64,000 nucleotides of DNA from JAHQVK01 sp036788295 (GTDB lineage Bacteria > Myxococcota > Kuafuiibacteriia > Kuafuiibacteriales > Kuafuiibacteriaceae), in contig DAIQNR010000009.1 in the NCBI GenBank assembly GCA_036788295.1, forward strand, positions 47,584-111,583. Reading direction: 5' to 3'. Numbering within the stretch: position 1 is the stretch's first letter; every line of letters begins with the position of its first letter. This document shows, one piece after another, positions 25,371-35,357 of the stretch. The translations under genes were made by a program, and so were the position numbers. The notes beneath the pieces were generated by a model. The model saw only the letters and a program-made list of their open reading frames with translations. It did not search any database and was not told where the DNA came from.

Positions 25371-26366
25371 TCAGCCGCGCTTCTTGGCGAGCAGCGTCAG
25401 GGCGCTCCCGAGCCCGGCCCGATCGAGGGCGCCATTGACGAGCCGCTTGGCCGCCCGGAGAGGCGCGCTCCGCTCGAGCCGATGGCGAAGCGCGGCCTCT
25501 TGCTCGTGAAGGCCTTTCACCTCTTCTTCGCTCGGAGCGACCGCCGCTCGCTCGGAGCTCGCCCGGGGCCTCCCCCCGAGCACCTTGTCGAGGAAAGAAC
25601 TTGGAAGGGCGCGAAGGGCGCGGGCCGAGACGTGGTGGGCGGTCGTCTTTACGACCTCGAAGTGCTCCCCTACGAGCGCGCGAAGCGTCGAGGGGTCGAA
25701 ATACCAAACGTGCTCCCCGTGAATGGGCTCCCAGGCCATCCCGAGGATCCGGCGGTCGAGCCCAGCAAAGTTGGGGGTGGTCAAATAGAGGAGCCCGCCC
25801 GGGTGGAGCAACTCGGACGCCCGAGCCACGAAGGCCGGGGGGCTCGGGACGTGCTCTATGAGCTCGAACATCGTGATCACGTCGAAGCGCTCGGAAGAAA
25901 GCTCGGGTGCGAAGAAGTCGAGCCTCTCTGCTGGCAAGCCGAAGCTCTGGCAGATGGCGATCGCTGACGCGGAGAGATCGATGCCACGGGCAATCCACCC
26001 GACAGAGGAGGCGGACTGCAGGAACTGACCCTGCCCACAGCCGACGTCGAGGAGCCGGCGCCCCGACGTCCTCGCCATCCACGCGGAAAGAAGTACGCGA
26101 TACCGCTCGCTGGTCAGCGGGTCGTACAGCTCGTCGCGCGAGCGACCCACTCGCTTAGCGTAGTAATCATAGAGGTTCGCGTCGAAGTCTTCGGGGCGCT
26201 TGGCCAAGAAGGCGACGCCGCATGCCTCGCAGCGATGAACCCGAAGGACCGAGCGGGTGCGCTGCATCTCCCGCTTCGTACCGACGAGGGTCGAGCGATG
26301 GTGCCCGCAGAGGCCGCACGTCGCACGAGTGCCCCCGTCGGTGACCGGCGAAGCGGTGACCGTCAT
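25371..26366 (-). CDS. Zinc-knuckle class I methyltransferase
   Basis: A 331-residue protein starting at ATG 26366, overlapping the FkbM stop (ATGA). The N-terminus has CGLCGHH and CEACGVAFLAKRPE cysteine pairs (residues 14-60). The SAM-binding domain has RLLDVGCGQGQFLQSA near 105, RGIDLSASAIAI, FDVITMFELIEHVPSP and LLHPGGLLYLTTPNF, a complete motif I to post-III set. This is the same architecture as the gene at 14684 on the other arm. The C-terminal 70 residues are helical and basic. Predicted to methylate a sugar of the same glycan. The substrate is unknown. Confidence 0.85.
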   Translation of the reverse strand: MTVTASPVTDGGTRATCGLCGHHRSTLVGTKREMQRTRSVLRVHRCEACGVAFLAKRPEDFDANLYDYYAKRVGRSRDELYDPLTSERYRVLLSAWMARTSGRRLLDVGCGQGQFLQSASSVGWIARGIDLSASAIAICQSFGLPAERLDFFAPELSSERFDVITMFELIEHVPSPPAFVARASELLHPGGLLYLTTPNFAGLDRRILGMAWEPIHGEHVWYFDPSTLRALVGEHFEVVKTTAHHVSARALRALPSSFLDKVLGGRPRASSERAAVAPSEEEVKGLHEQEAALRHRLERSAPLRAAKRLVNGALDRAGLGSALTLLAKKRG

Positions 26367-27349
26367 CGCGCGTGGACCCCGAGCCGGCCCGCTCGTTGAA
26401 GCCTCGCCGCGAGCAGATTCGCTTGCGGCGACCTCACGTCGAGAGCGGCGATGTAGCGGCCCATGTCCAACGGGCGAAGGCCCGTCGCCTCGATAGCGAA
26501 CCAGCGATACGGACCCAGCGCGAGCCGCCCGAGAGCGTTCTTCATTCTTTCCAGACGCTCGCGGTCGAACCAAAACGGGCTCACTTCGACGACGACCGAC
26601 GGCCAGTGTCGCTCGAGCGTCTCGCGCGCCCCTTCGAGGCACTCGGGCTCGAAGCCCTCGACATCGACCTTGATGAGGTCGAGCCGGTCGATCGGCAGTT
26701 CTGGGAACAGCTTGTCGAGCGAGCGGACCTCGATGTCCCGACCCTCGGCCCCAGTGTCCATGGAGCGAAGCGAGTATTTGCCAAGATCACCGTCGCCAGC
26801 GTCGGAGAGCCGCCCAGATCCATCCTCCCTCCCGAGCGCGACGCCCAGGATCCAGACGTTCTCGGCCTGGTTTACGCGGACGTGGTGCTCGATGAGACCG
26901 ACGGCGTCCGGATTCGGCTCGACCGCCACGACCCGGCCGGCCGCGCCTGCGTGCGCTGCCATGCGGAGAGTGTAGAGCCCGATGTTGGCCCCGACGTCCA
27001 TGATCTGATCACCAGGTTCTACCAGAGACTCGAGCACCTCGAGCACCGCGTCATGTAGCCCGAAGTAGTGGTGCCATTGAAAGTAGTTGCTCGGCCGTAG
27101 CTGGAGTCGAGCCCCAAACCGCGTCGCCTCCCGGACCTCGTGGGGCCCGTACGACTCGGGCTGCGGGGTGAGGAAGACGAGGCGACGCTGCAGGCGGGGG
27201 AGCGCGAAAAGGGCCGCGTAGCCCGCGACCAGCGCGCGCTCGAACGCGGGACGCTTGAGCAACGCGTAGAGCCGGGCCTTGAGCCGGTCCTTGGCCGTGG
27301 GCGGGATCCTCTCGCGAGTGGACATGTGTTCGGCGCCAGCAAGGGGCAT
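26363..27349 (-). CDS. FkbM-family methyltransferase
   Basis: A 328-residue protein with the FkbM signature: GDQIMDVGANIGLYTLRMAA near residue 115, VVAVEPNPDAVGLIEHHV, IEVRSLDKLFPE and LDLIKVDVEGFEPECLEGA, then VVVEVSPFWF. FkbM enzymes O-methylate sugars or polyketides; in this setting a sugar hydroxyl is likely. The N-terminal 60 residues contain a basic helix and a hydrophobic stretch (ERALVAGYAALFALPRL) that may contact the membrane. Start candidates are GTG 27361, ATG 27349 (GGTGG 8 nt upstream, chosen) and ATG 27325. It heads the minus-strand arm of the cluster. Confidence 0.83.
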   Translation of the reverse strand: MPLAGAEHMSTRERIPPTAKDRLKARLYALLKRPAFERALVAGYAALFALPRLQRRLVFLTPQPESYGPHEVREATRFGARLQLRPSNYFQWHHYFGLHDAVLEVLESLVEPGDQIMDVGANIGLYTLRMAAHAGAAGRVVAVEPNPDAVGLIEHHVRVNQAENVWILGVALGREDGSGRLSDAGDGDLGKYSLRSMDTGAEGRDIEVRSLDKLFPELPIDRLDLIKVDVEGFEPECLEGARETLERHWPSVVVEVSPFWFDRERLERMKNALGRLALGPYRWFAIEATGLRPLDMGRYIAALDVRSPQANLLAARLQRAGRLGVHAR

Positions 27350-27434
27350 GGGTTCGACCACCCTTTACAACTCAAAGCGAGGGCCGAGGGCAAGAGGGTA
27401 CTTGCAAGGGGGGCGCTGAGGGGTCCGGCCTTCT

Positions 27435-27455
27435 GGTTCGACTCCCGCCGCTCCG
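27435..27455 (+). other. tmRNA/tRNA 3'-end-like fragment (candidate attachment-site remnant)
   Basis: The 21 bp GGTTCGACTCCCGCCGCTCC(G) match the T-loop and 3' acceptor side of a tRNA-like end, especially the GGTTCGACTCCCGCC of tmRNA genes. The 5' side of the T-stem is only partly complementary and no 5' acceptor, D-arm or anticodon arm is found in the preceding 70 bp, so this is not a complete RNA gene. It lies in the 127-bp spacer between prkA and the polysaccharide cluster. No integrase is visible. It could also be chance. Confidence 0.3.
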
Positions 27456-27476
27456 GAACTCCGTCGCGCTCGGGCG

Positions 27477-29525
<2,049 letters not shown>

Positions 29526-29538
29526 CTGGGCCGGGACC

Positions 29539-30906
29539 CTAGCGCAAGCCGGCGACCGGCGAAAGCGACGGTTGCCGCTCGGACCCCGTCGACGACCCCG
29601 ATGCGCGCACCGAGGCCCGGACCTGGTGGGCCGCCGCGAACACGAGGACGATGACGACGACCTGGGCCCGGTGGCGAAACGCGGTCCCTTCGTTGCCGGA
29701 GACGAGCCCGTAGGCGGTGGTGAGGACCAGGACCATCGCCACCGGCAGGGCCACCCGGTTCGCCGCGGTGCCGAGGTCCCCAACGACCCGGCGCACCGCT
29801 TGCACGCAGAAGCCGAGGAAGAGGAGCGACTCGGGCAGGGCGAGCGCCTGCTGCCAGCTGCGGACGTTCCACGGAAACGGCGAAAACAAGAACTGGGCCA
29901 CCCCGTACGGCAGGTAGGTCAGCGCGCCAAAGAGCGTTCTGGTGTCCCCGTCGGCCCCGTAGGCGCTGCCCCCGTAGGCGAGGCCCTCCCTCATCCGCTG
30001 CACCGCCTCGAGCTGCTCTTCGATCCCGCCCTCGATGAAGCTCACCTCGTCGCCGGTCAGCCGCACGAAGACGACGAGCCCAAACAGCCCGAGCAGCGCG
30101 TACGGGAGCTGGCGCAGCCGAACCACGAGCAGCGACACCCCGAGCGCCACGACGAGCAGCCCGAGCAGGTAGGGGCGAATGAGGTAGAGCATCCCCATCG
30201 AGCCGAAAACGAGCGCGAGCGACAGCGGCGCCACCCGCTCCCGAGCGTTGAGCCCGGCGACGAGGACCAACAGCACACCCGCGTGGGCCCACACGTCGCG
30301 GAGGTTCATCGAGCTCCAGAGGATGAGCGACGGATAGAAGAGCACCAGAACGAGGGTTCGAGTCCCGGCCGCCGGCCCGTACAGGCGCTCGGCCAGCCGC
30401 CCGGCGAGCACCGCCACGAGGACCCCCACCCCGGCGTTCACCATCGACATCGGGTACCGAGCGGTGTCGAACACGGCGTGGCAGACCGCGTTCAAGTAGG
30501 TGTAGAGCGCGAGGCGGTGGCTGTCGAGCTCGGGCGAGAGCAGCGCCGCGCCGGCCCAGGACTGCTGCAGCTGCTCCCCCCAATCGGACCAGGACTGCGC
30601 ATCGGGCCCAAAGCTCATCCAAAGCGAGCTACCGTTGACGAGAAAGACCACCCCGAAGCGAAGCGCGAACCCGGCGGCGAGCAGGCTCGTTCTCCCGCGG
30701 AGAAAAGAGAACGGTGCCGCGTCCGGGCCGGCCACCGGGGACGAGCGCCCAGGCTGAGCGCCGGTTCGGGTCGCAAGCGCCAAAGCGGCGACCAGCAGCG
30801 CCGAGGAGACCCCGAGCGCCGCGAGCGCGCCGGCCACCAGGCCCACCGCCGCCACCGCCATGAGCGCGAGGCTGGCCCCGACGATCTCGCCCCGCTGGCT
30901 CGACAT
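29539..30906 (-). CDS. Polytopic membrane protein, possible glycan polymerase or GT39-like
   Basis: A 455-residue protein with about 11-12 hydrophobic helices. Distinct segments are FGVVFLVNGSSLWMSFGPDAQSWSDWGEQL near residue 85 (an extracellular loop with acidic and Trp residues), VLFYPSLILWSSMNLRDVWAHAG near 190 and a loop ending FLFSPFPWNVRSWQQALALPESLLF near 350. These resemble uncharacterised sugar-transferase or O-antigen polymerase-like proteins of polysaccharide loci, but no diagnostic motif settles the activity. It sits between the ABC-2 permease and prkA on the same strand (58 bp and 13 bp spacers), so it may be cotranscribed with either. Confidence 0.6.
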   Translation of the reverse strand: MSSQRGEIVGASLALMAVAAVGLVAGALAALGVSSALLVAALALATRTGAQPGRSSPVAGPDAAPFSFLRGRTSLLAAGFALRFGVVFLVNGSSLWMSFGPDAQSWSDWGEQLQQSWAGAALLSPELDSHRLALYTYLNAVCHAVFDTARYPMSMVNAGVGVLVAVLAGRLAERLYGPAAGTRTLVLVLFYPSLILWSSMNLRDVWAHAGVLLVLVAGLNARERVAPLSLALVFGSMGMLYLIRPYLLGLLVVALGVSLLVVRLRQLPYALLGLFGLVVFVRLTGDEVSFIEGGIEEQLEAVQRMREGLAYGGSAYGADGDTRTLFGALTYLPYGVAQFLFSPFPWNVRSWQQALALPESLLFLGFCVQAVRRVVGDLGTAANRVALPVAMVLVLTTAYGLVSGNEGTAFRHRAQVVVIVLVFAAAHQVRASVRASGSSTGSERQPSLSPVAGLR

Positions 30907-30964
30907 GGGGAAGCACGGTAGCGGCTTCGGGGCCTGTGGTCGTCCCCGACCGAAGGGCGAGGGG

Positions 30965-31774
30965 TCAATATTGGGCGAGGGTGCCAGAACGGCGGGCGGC
31001 GGCGAGGCAGCGGGCGAACCACAGGGCGCCGAGCGGGAGGCCGGCGGCGGCGATCGTGCCGAGGTAGGCGACGGCGGGGCCGAGCGAGGCCGGGTCGGCC
31101 CCGCCGAGCAGCGCGAGCCGCATCGCCTCGAGGCTGTGGGTCATCGGGAGGTAGGACGCGAGGGCCTGCACTTCGGCGGGGAGGATCTCCTTTGGGTAGA
31201 TGACGCCGGACAAGAGCCAGGAGAGGCCGGCGAGGCCAGCGCTCAGGGGGTCGCCCTGCTGAAACCGCACAACGAAGCCAGCGGCAAAGAGCCCGAGCGC
31301 GAGCGTCACCCCCAAGGTCAAGGCGAGCACGAGCGCGGCGGCGGGCAGGCCCTCGGGGCGGACGTCGAGCCCGAACAGGAGCACGCCCACCCCCACGAAG
31401 CCGAGCGCTCGGGCGAGCGTGAACAACAGCGCGTACAGGCCGGAGCCGGCGACGATGAGGCCTACGGGGGCCCGCGTCGCGAGCATCGCCTCGAAGGTCC
31501 CCGTGAGCTGGGCCTCGCGAAGGCCGTTCGAAAACGCCCGAAGCGCGGCGTCGAGCAGGCTCGAGGTCGCGAGGCCCACGAGCGCGAAGCCGAAGTAGCC
31601 CCCGCCGTAGCGGTGCAGCGCCGGGATCCGGTGCTCGACCCCGTGCAGCATGAGCGCGAGAAAGAAGAACGTGAACGCTAGGGTGAGCACCCCGGTGACC
31701 TGCACGAACAGCTGCAGCCGGTAGCTGGCGGCGATCCTCAGGTCCCGCACGAGAAACGCCCACAGCACCGCCAT
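30965..31774 (-). CDS. ABC-2 type transporter permease
   Basis: A 269-residue inner-membrane protein with six predicted helices. It opens MAVLWAFLVRDLRIAASYRLQLFVQ, a typical cytoplasmic lead plus first helix of ABC-2 permeases. Loop-helix segments such as GLATSSLLDAALRAFSNGLREAQLTGTFEAML and the closing LPMTHSLEAMRLALL(G) are characteristic of the family. Paired with the ATPase gene upstream it should form an exporter for a lipid-linked glycan, drug or similar substrate. ATG 31774 is preferred, with AGGGGG 5 nt upstream. A GTG at 31876 would add a Pro/Gly-rich non-membrane extension that looks untranslated. The 127-bp spacer from the ATPase is wide for a coupled pair. Confidence 0.85.
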   Translation of the reverse strand: MAVLWAFLVRDLRIAASYRLQLFVQVTGVLTLAFTFFFLALMLHGVEHRIPALHRYGGGYFGFALVGLATSSLLDAALRAFSNGLREAQLTGTFEAMLATRAPVGLIVAGSGLYALLFTLARALGFVGVGVLLFGLDVRPEGLPAAALVLALTLGVTLALGLFAAGFVVRFQQGDPLSAGLAGLSWLLSGVIYPKEILPAEVQALASYLPMTHSLEAMRLALLGGADPASLGPAVAYLGTIAAAGLPLGALWFARCLAAARRSGTLAQY

Positions 31775-31901
31775 CGCGCCCCCTTGTTGTCCTGCCCGGT
31801 CCCGCCGGTCACCCGCCTTGTGCCCGGCGCGCGCACGCCAGCCGGGCGCCGCGCCGGCCGGTGCTGGCCGCCCCACCTCGTTGCTTCATGGAGGCCAGGT
31901 C

Positions 31902-32675
31902 TCACCGCTTCGAGAGGAGCTGGGCCAGCGCGTGGTCTTCGGCGTCGGCCTCCCGCTCGAACGCGGCCTCGACCTCGACGCGAATGGACGGGAACGGACC
32001 CAGGGCGGCGACCTTTCCGTCCACGAGCAGGGCGGTTCGATCGCCGAGCGCGGCCGCTTCGGCGAGGTCGTGGGTGGCGTAGAGCACGGTCTTTCGGTGG
32101 CGCTCCACCAGGACCTCGCGCACCAGCCGGCGAAACCTCCGGGCCCGGCCCGGGTCGAGCGCCCGGGTCGCTTCGTCGAACAGGAGCACCGCCGGGTCCC
32201 GGAGCAGGCCTCGGGCGATGGCCGCCCGCTGCTTTTGGCCCTGGGACAAAGTTCCGAACGGCCGGCGGAGCAGGCCGACGAGACCGAGCGCCCCGGCCAG
32301 CTCGTCGATGCGGTGGTCCGCCCGGGGACCGAGCCCCTCGAGCGCGGCGAAGAACCGGAGGTTGTCCCGCACGTCGAGCCGAAGCCAGAAGCTGCGCTCG
32401 TCGGCGAGCGCGTACCCGGGGCGACCGGGCACGTCCACCTGCCCGGCGTCGGGCAGGACCAATCCGGCGAGGATGTCGAGCAGCGTGGTCTTACCGGCGC
32501 CGTTTGGGCCGACGAGCGCGAGCAGCTCCCCCGGCTCGACCGCGAGGTCGACCCCGTCGAGCGCGACGACGGGCAACCGGGGCCGCCAGGGGGTGAGCCA
32601 GGCCCGCCCCCGCCGCGGGGCGAAGAACCGCTTGGCCAGCCCCTGAACCCGAACCCCGCCGGTCGCCCCGCTCAG
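31902..32675 (-). CDS. ABC transporter ATP-binding protein, apparent CTG start
   Basis: An ABC ATPase of 257 residues if started at CTG 32675. It has VRVQGLAKRFF as the first strand, LVGPNGAGKTTLLDILAGL (Walker A), the signature FGTLSQGQKQRAAIARGLL, AVLLFDEATRALDPGRARRF (Walker B plus D-loop; here E-A-T-R) and YATHDLAEAAALGDR (H-loop). No ATG, GTG or TTG exists in frame that keeps the first beta strand. The CTG overlaps the mreB stop as CTGA, so translation probably restarts there. A TTG just before VVALDGV would delete the A-loop region. It pairs with the ABC-2 permease downstream; the substrate is unknown. Confidence 0.85.
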   Translation of the reverse strand: MSGATGGVRVQGLAKRFFAPRRGRAWLTPWRPRLPVVALDGVDLAVEPGELLALVGPNGAGKTTLLDILAGLVLPDAGQVDVPGRPGYALADERSFWLRLDVRDNLRFFAALEGLGPRADHRIDELAGALGLVGLLRRPFGTLSQGQKQRAAIARGLLRDPAVLLFDEATRALDPGRARRFRRLVREVLVERHRKTVLYATHDLAEAAALGDRTALLVDGKVAALGPFPSIRVEVEAAFEREADAEDHALAQLLSKR

Positions 32676-33682
32676 AACAGCAGGCCCCGGTAGCGATCGA
32701 GGTCCTCGAGCACGAGGCCGACCCCGTTGACCACGGCGAGCAGCGGGTCTTCGGCCACGATGGCTGGGATCCCGGTCTCCTCCCGGAGGACCTTGTCGAG
32801 GCCGAGGATGGCCGCGCCGCCGCCGACCAGCACGAGCCCCCGCTCGGCGAGGTCCGCCGACAGCTCGGGCGGCGTCTTCTCGAGCACCGACCGGGTCGCC
32901 TCCACCATGTCTTGCACGACGTCGGCGAGCGCCTCCCGGACGTCCTCCGCGTGGACCTGGATCGACCGCGGGACCCCGGAGATGAGGTCGCGGCCCCTGA
33001 GCTCCATCTCGACCTTCGGGCAACTCGGGTGCACGTTGCCGATCTTGACCTTCACCTGCTCCGCCGTCCGCTCCCCGATCAGGATGTTGTGACGGCGCCG
33101 CGCGTATTGGATGATCGCCTCGTCCATCTTGTCGCCAGCGACCTTCAGGGTCTCGTAGGTGACGAGGCCCCCGAGCGCGATCACCGCGATGTCGGTGGTG
33201 CCGCCCCCGATATCGACGATCATGGAGCCCCGGGCGTCGAGCACGGGCAGACCGGCGCCGACCGCCGCCGCCATCGGCTGCTCGATGAGGAACACCTGGC
33301 GCACGCCGGCCGCCATCGCCGCTTCCCGGACGGCCTTGGTCTCGACGTCGGTTATCCCGGCCGGGATGGAGATGACGAGGCGGGACCGGATGAAGTGGGT
33401 GCGGTGGTGGGCCTTGCGGATGAAGGCCTTGAGCATGGCCTCGGTCACGGCGAAGTCCGCGATCACGCCCTCCCGCATGGGGCGGATGGCCTCGATGTGG
33501 CCGGGCGTCTTGCCCAGCATCTGCTTGGCCTCGAGCCCGACGGCGACGACCTTTCGGTTCACCGACTTCGTGATGGCGACGACGGAGGGCTCGTTGAGCA
33601 CGAGGCCCCTCCCGCGCATGTGCACGAGCGTGTTGGCGGTCCCGAGGTCGATCGCGATGTCCTGGCTGAACATCCCGAGCAT
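32672..33682 (-). CDS. mreB: Rod shape-determining protein MreB
   Basis: A 336-residue actin homologue that organises the elongasome under the inner membrane. It opens MLGMFSQDIAIDLGTANTLVHMRG (phosphate-1 loop). ISIPAGITDVETKAVREAA, FLIEQPMAAAVGAGLPV, SMIVDIGGGTTDIAVIALGG (phosphate-2) and GLVLVGGGAAILGLDKVLREETG (adenosine motif) follow in order. Length is normal (330-350). mreC, mreD, rodA and pbp2 are not adjacent; instead it sits between a TerB-like gene and an ABC exporter, which may mean this is a second MreB paralogue. The start gives the canonical N-terminus. Confidence 0.95.
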   Translation of the reverse strand: MLGMFSQDIAIDLGTANTLVHMRGRGLVLNEPSVVAITKSVNRKVVAVGLEAKQMLGKTPGHIEAIRPMREGVIADFAVTEAMLKAFIRKAHHRTHFIRSRLVISIPAGITDVETKAVREAAMAAGVRQVFLIEQPMAAAVGAGLPVLDARGSMIVDIGGGTTDIAVIALGGLVTYETLKVAGDKMDEAIIQYARRRHNILIGERTAEQVKVKIGNVHPSCPKVEMELRGRDLISGVPRSIQVHAEDVREALADVVQDMVEATRSVLEKTPPELSADLAERGLVLVGGGAAILGLDKVLREETGIPAIVAEDPLLAVVNGVGLVLEDLDRYRGLLF

Positions 33683-33735
33683 GCGGTCGAGCACGAGGCG
33701 GGCCGTACCACCGAAACCGTGGGGAGGCGAGCCGC

Positions 33736-34194
33736 TCAGGAGGGCATCTCGAGGCCAGCGAGCACCTCGCGCACGGCATCGACGTTTTTGACGTGGGCGA
33801 GGCTCCCGATGAGGAAATCCTTCGTCGCGGCGTGGAGGCGGTCCACGTCTTCGCCGGTGAGCCCGAGGCCGGTCGCGTACTCGCGGATGAGCGTGTCCTC
33901 CTCCCTGGCGTAGGCGCCATCGGCGAACGCAAGCAGGATGAGGCTCTTCGTGAACAGCTTCGCTCGCTCCGGGGTGTCGAACAGGAGCTTGGCCCGCTCG
34001 ATGTCGAGCCGGCCGGTGGCGACTTCCTCGAGCCGGGGGTCGCCGGCCCGGGCGCAGCTCTCGTAGAACTCGCGCACCAGCGCCATCTCGTTGTCGTGCA
34101 CACCATCCACCCGCGCCACCGCGAGCAGCGCGTGGGTGAGCACCTTGACGTGCTCGAAGGTGAGGTCTTCCTCGACGAAGAAGTCGCTGATCAT
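33736..34194 (-). CDS. TerB-like (tellurite-resistance-type) helical domain protein
   Basis: A 152-residue acidic all-helical protein. Two copies of a D-G-x-x-x-x-E-x-x-x-V/I pattern are visible (ALLAVARVDGVHDNEMALVREF and LILLAFADGAYAREEDTLIREY). These are the metal-binding-like helical hairpins of TerB/DUF533-related proteins. The function of TerB domains is poorly defined; they occur in metal-resistance, secretion and envelope-stress systems. It is cytoplasmic, with no signal peptide. It lies 53 bp upstream of mreB on the same strand and is probably cotranscribed. Confidence 0.75.
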   Translation of the reverse strand: MISDFFVEEDLTFEHVKVLTHALLAVARVDGVHDNEMALVREFYESCARAGDPRLEEVATGRLDIERAKLLFDTPERAKLFTKSLILLAFADGAYAREEDTLIREYATGLGLTGEDVDRLHAATKDFLIGSLAHVKNVDAVREVLAGLEMPS

Positions 34195-34235
34195 GGGCTG
34201 CGTCTAGCCAGCCGTCGGCCGCCGCGCAAGCGGCC

Positions 34236-35300
34236 TCAGCGCACCGGCGCTTCGATGCCGACGTCCACCCACAGCTGGACCGGCTGCGTCCCGGAGTCGG
34301 ACGGGACCTCGACGGTGCGCGCCTCCCGAACCACGAAGCGAAAACGAGCCTCCCGGTCGCCTCGCCGAGCCAGGAACGCGTCGGCCGCCGCTCGGGGCAG
34401 CGAGACCTGTCCGAGGTCATCGACCACACACTCGAGGCGAAGGTCCTGCTCGTCCCCGGCGAGCACTTCGAGCCGGATCTGTCCGAACTGCGTCCCCACC
34501 GGGAGCCACTGAAGCTGGACGAGGCCGCGAAGCTCGACCGGGGTCCGCGGCGGGTACCCGGTGAGCCCGGTGACGAACGGCGGCATCGGCACCTCGGCCT
34601 CGATCGCGCCGAGCCGAGGCTGGGGCGCGGTCGGGGGCGCGGCGGCGATCCGAAAGGTCGACGGAAAACCGGTCTGCGTGACCTCGCCTGGAGGCCGCTC
34701 GATCGTCCGGCTGAGCCGACCCTCGGGGCTCGTCATGAGCCGGTGGATCGGGTCGCCGTTTTCGACCACGACCTCGACGCCCCCGGTCGAGAACGCCCGA
34801 ACCGACCCGGACCGAAGCGTCTCTTCGGTCAGGGTGCACGCGATCCCGGGTCCGCTGAACCGCTCCTCGACCACGTCGAAGCGGGCGACCGAGCGGTCCT
34901 GGAGGAATCCGCGAATCGTGAAGTCGTTGGTGAAGATTCGGCTGCCCTCGAACACCTGGATGTGGGCCCGGGCGGGCAGCGCGAGCCCGACGCCGCCTCC
35001 GTCCGCGTCCGATGCTCCGGCGTCGGCGTCCGCGGTCGACACGTCCGGGCTGTCCATGGCGTCGGCGCCTCCGTCGGCATCGACCCCGTCCTCGGCATCC
35101 GCCCCCCCGTCGGCGTCGGCGCGGACCCCGAGGTCCCCGGGCGTCGGCCGACCGATTCCGCCGCCGCCGCGCTCGCACGTCCCGGCCACGCACACGAAGC
35201 CGGGCTCGCAGTCGGAAAGCCGGGCGCACTCCGGCTGTGAGCAGCCCGAAACCAGTTGGACGGCAAGCCAGCCGGCAAACAGCGACAGAGGACGGAGCAT
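34236..35300 (-). CDS. Lipoprotein with Cys-rich N-terminus and Asp/Ala-rich spacer
   Basis: A 354-residue exported lipoprotein. The signal is MLRPLSLFAGWLAVQLVSGC with lipobox VSGC. Directly after it comes CARLSDCEPGFVCVAGTCERGGGG, a small disulphide knot found at the N-terminus of many myxobacterial lipoproteins. A run of about 55 residues rich in D-A-D-G-G-A repeats follows and is probably disordered or calcium-binding. The remaining 230 residues look beta-rich (HIQVFEGSRIFTNDFTIRGF ...) with no recognised domain. Likely anchored in the outer membrane. Its start is divergent from the HD-domain gene, 58 bp away. Confidence 0.8.
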   Translation of the reverse strand: MLRPLSLFAGWLAVQLVSGCSQPECARLSDCEPGFVCVAGTCERGGGGIGRPTPGDLGVRADADGGADAEDGVDADGGADAMDSPDVSTADADAGASDADGGGVGLALPARAHIQVFEGSRIFTNDFTIRGFLQDRSVARFDVVEERFSGPGIACTLTEETLRSGSVRAFSTGGVEVVVENGDPIHRLMTSPEGRLSRTIERPPGEVTQTGFPSTFRIAAAPPTAPQPRLGAIEAEVPMPPFVTGLTGYPPRTPVELRGLVQLQWLPVGTQFGQIRLEVLAGDEQDLRLECVVDDLGQVSLPRAAADAFLARRGDREARFRFVVREARTVEVPSDSGTQPVQLWVDVGIEAPVR

Positions 35301-35357
35301 GGCCTTGGAGTACCCGCAGCTGCTCTGAAACGCAAAGCACCACGAACCGGAGGTGGC

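Noticed and set aside
24090..25967. 625-codon plus-strand open frame over the minus-strand glycosyltransferase and methyltransferase
   Set aside because: Composition is Arg/Pro/Glu-rich without motifs; the opposite-strand genes have clear GT4 and SAM-binding motifs.
27361..27476. Complete tRNA or tmRNA gene around the 3'-end-like fragment
   Set aside because: No matching 5' acceptor strand, D-arm, anticodon arm or tmRNA tag region is found in the 70 bp upstream.
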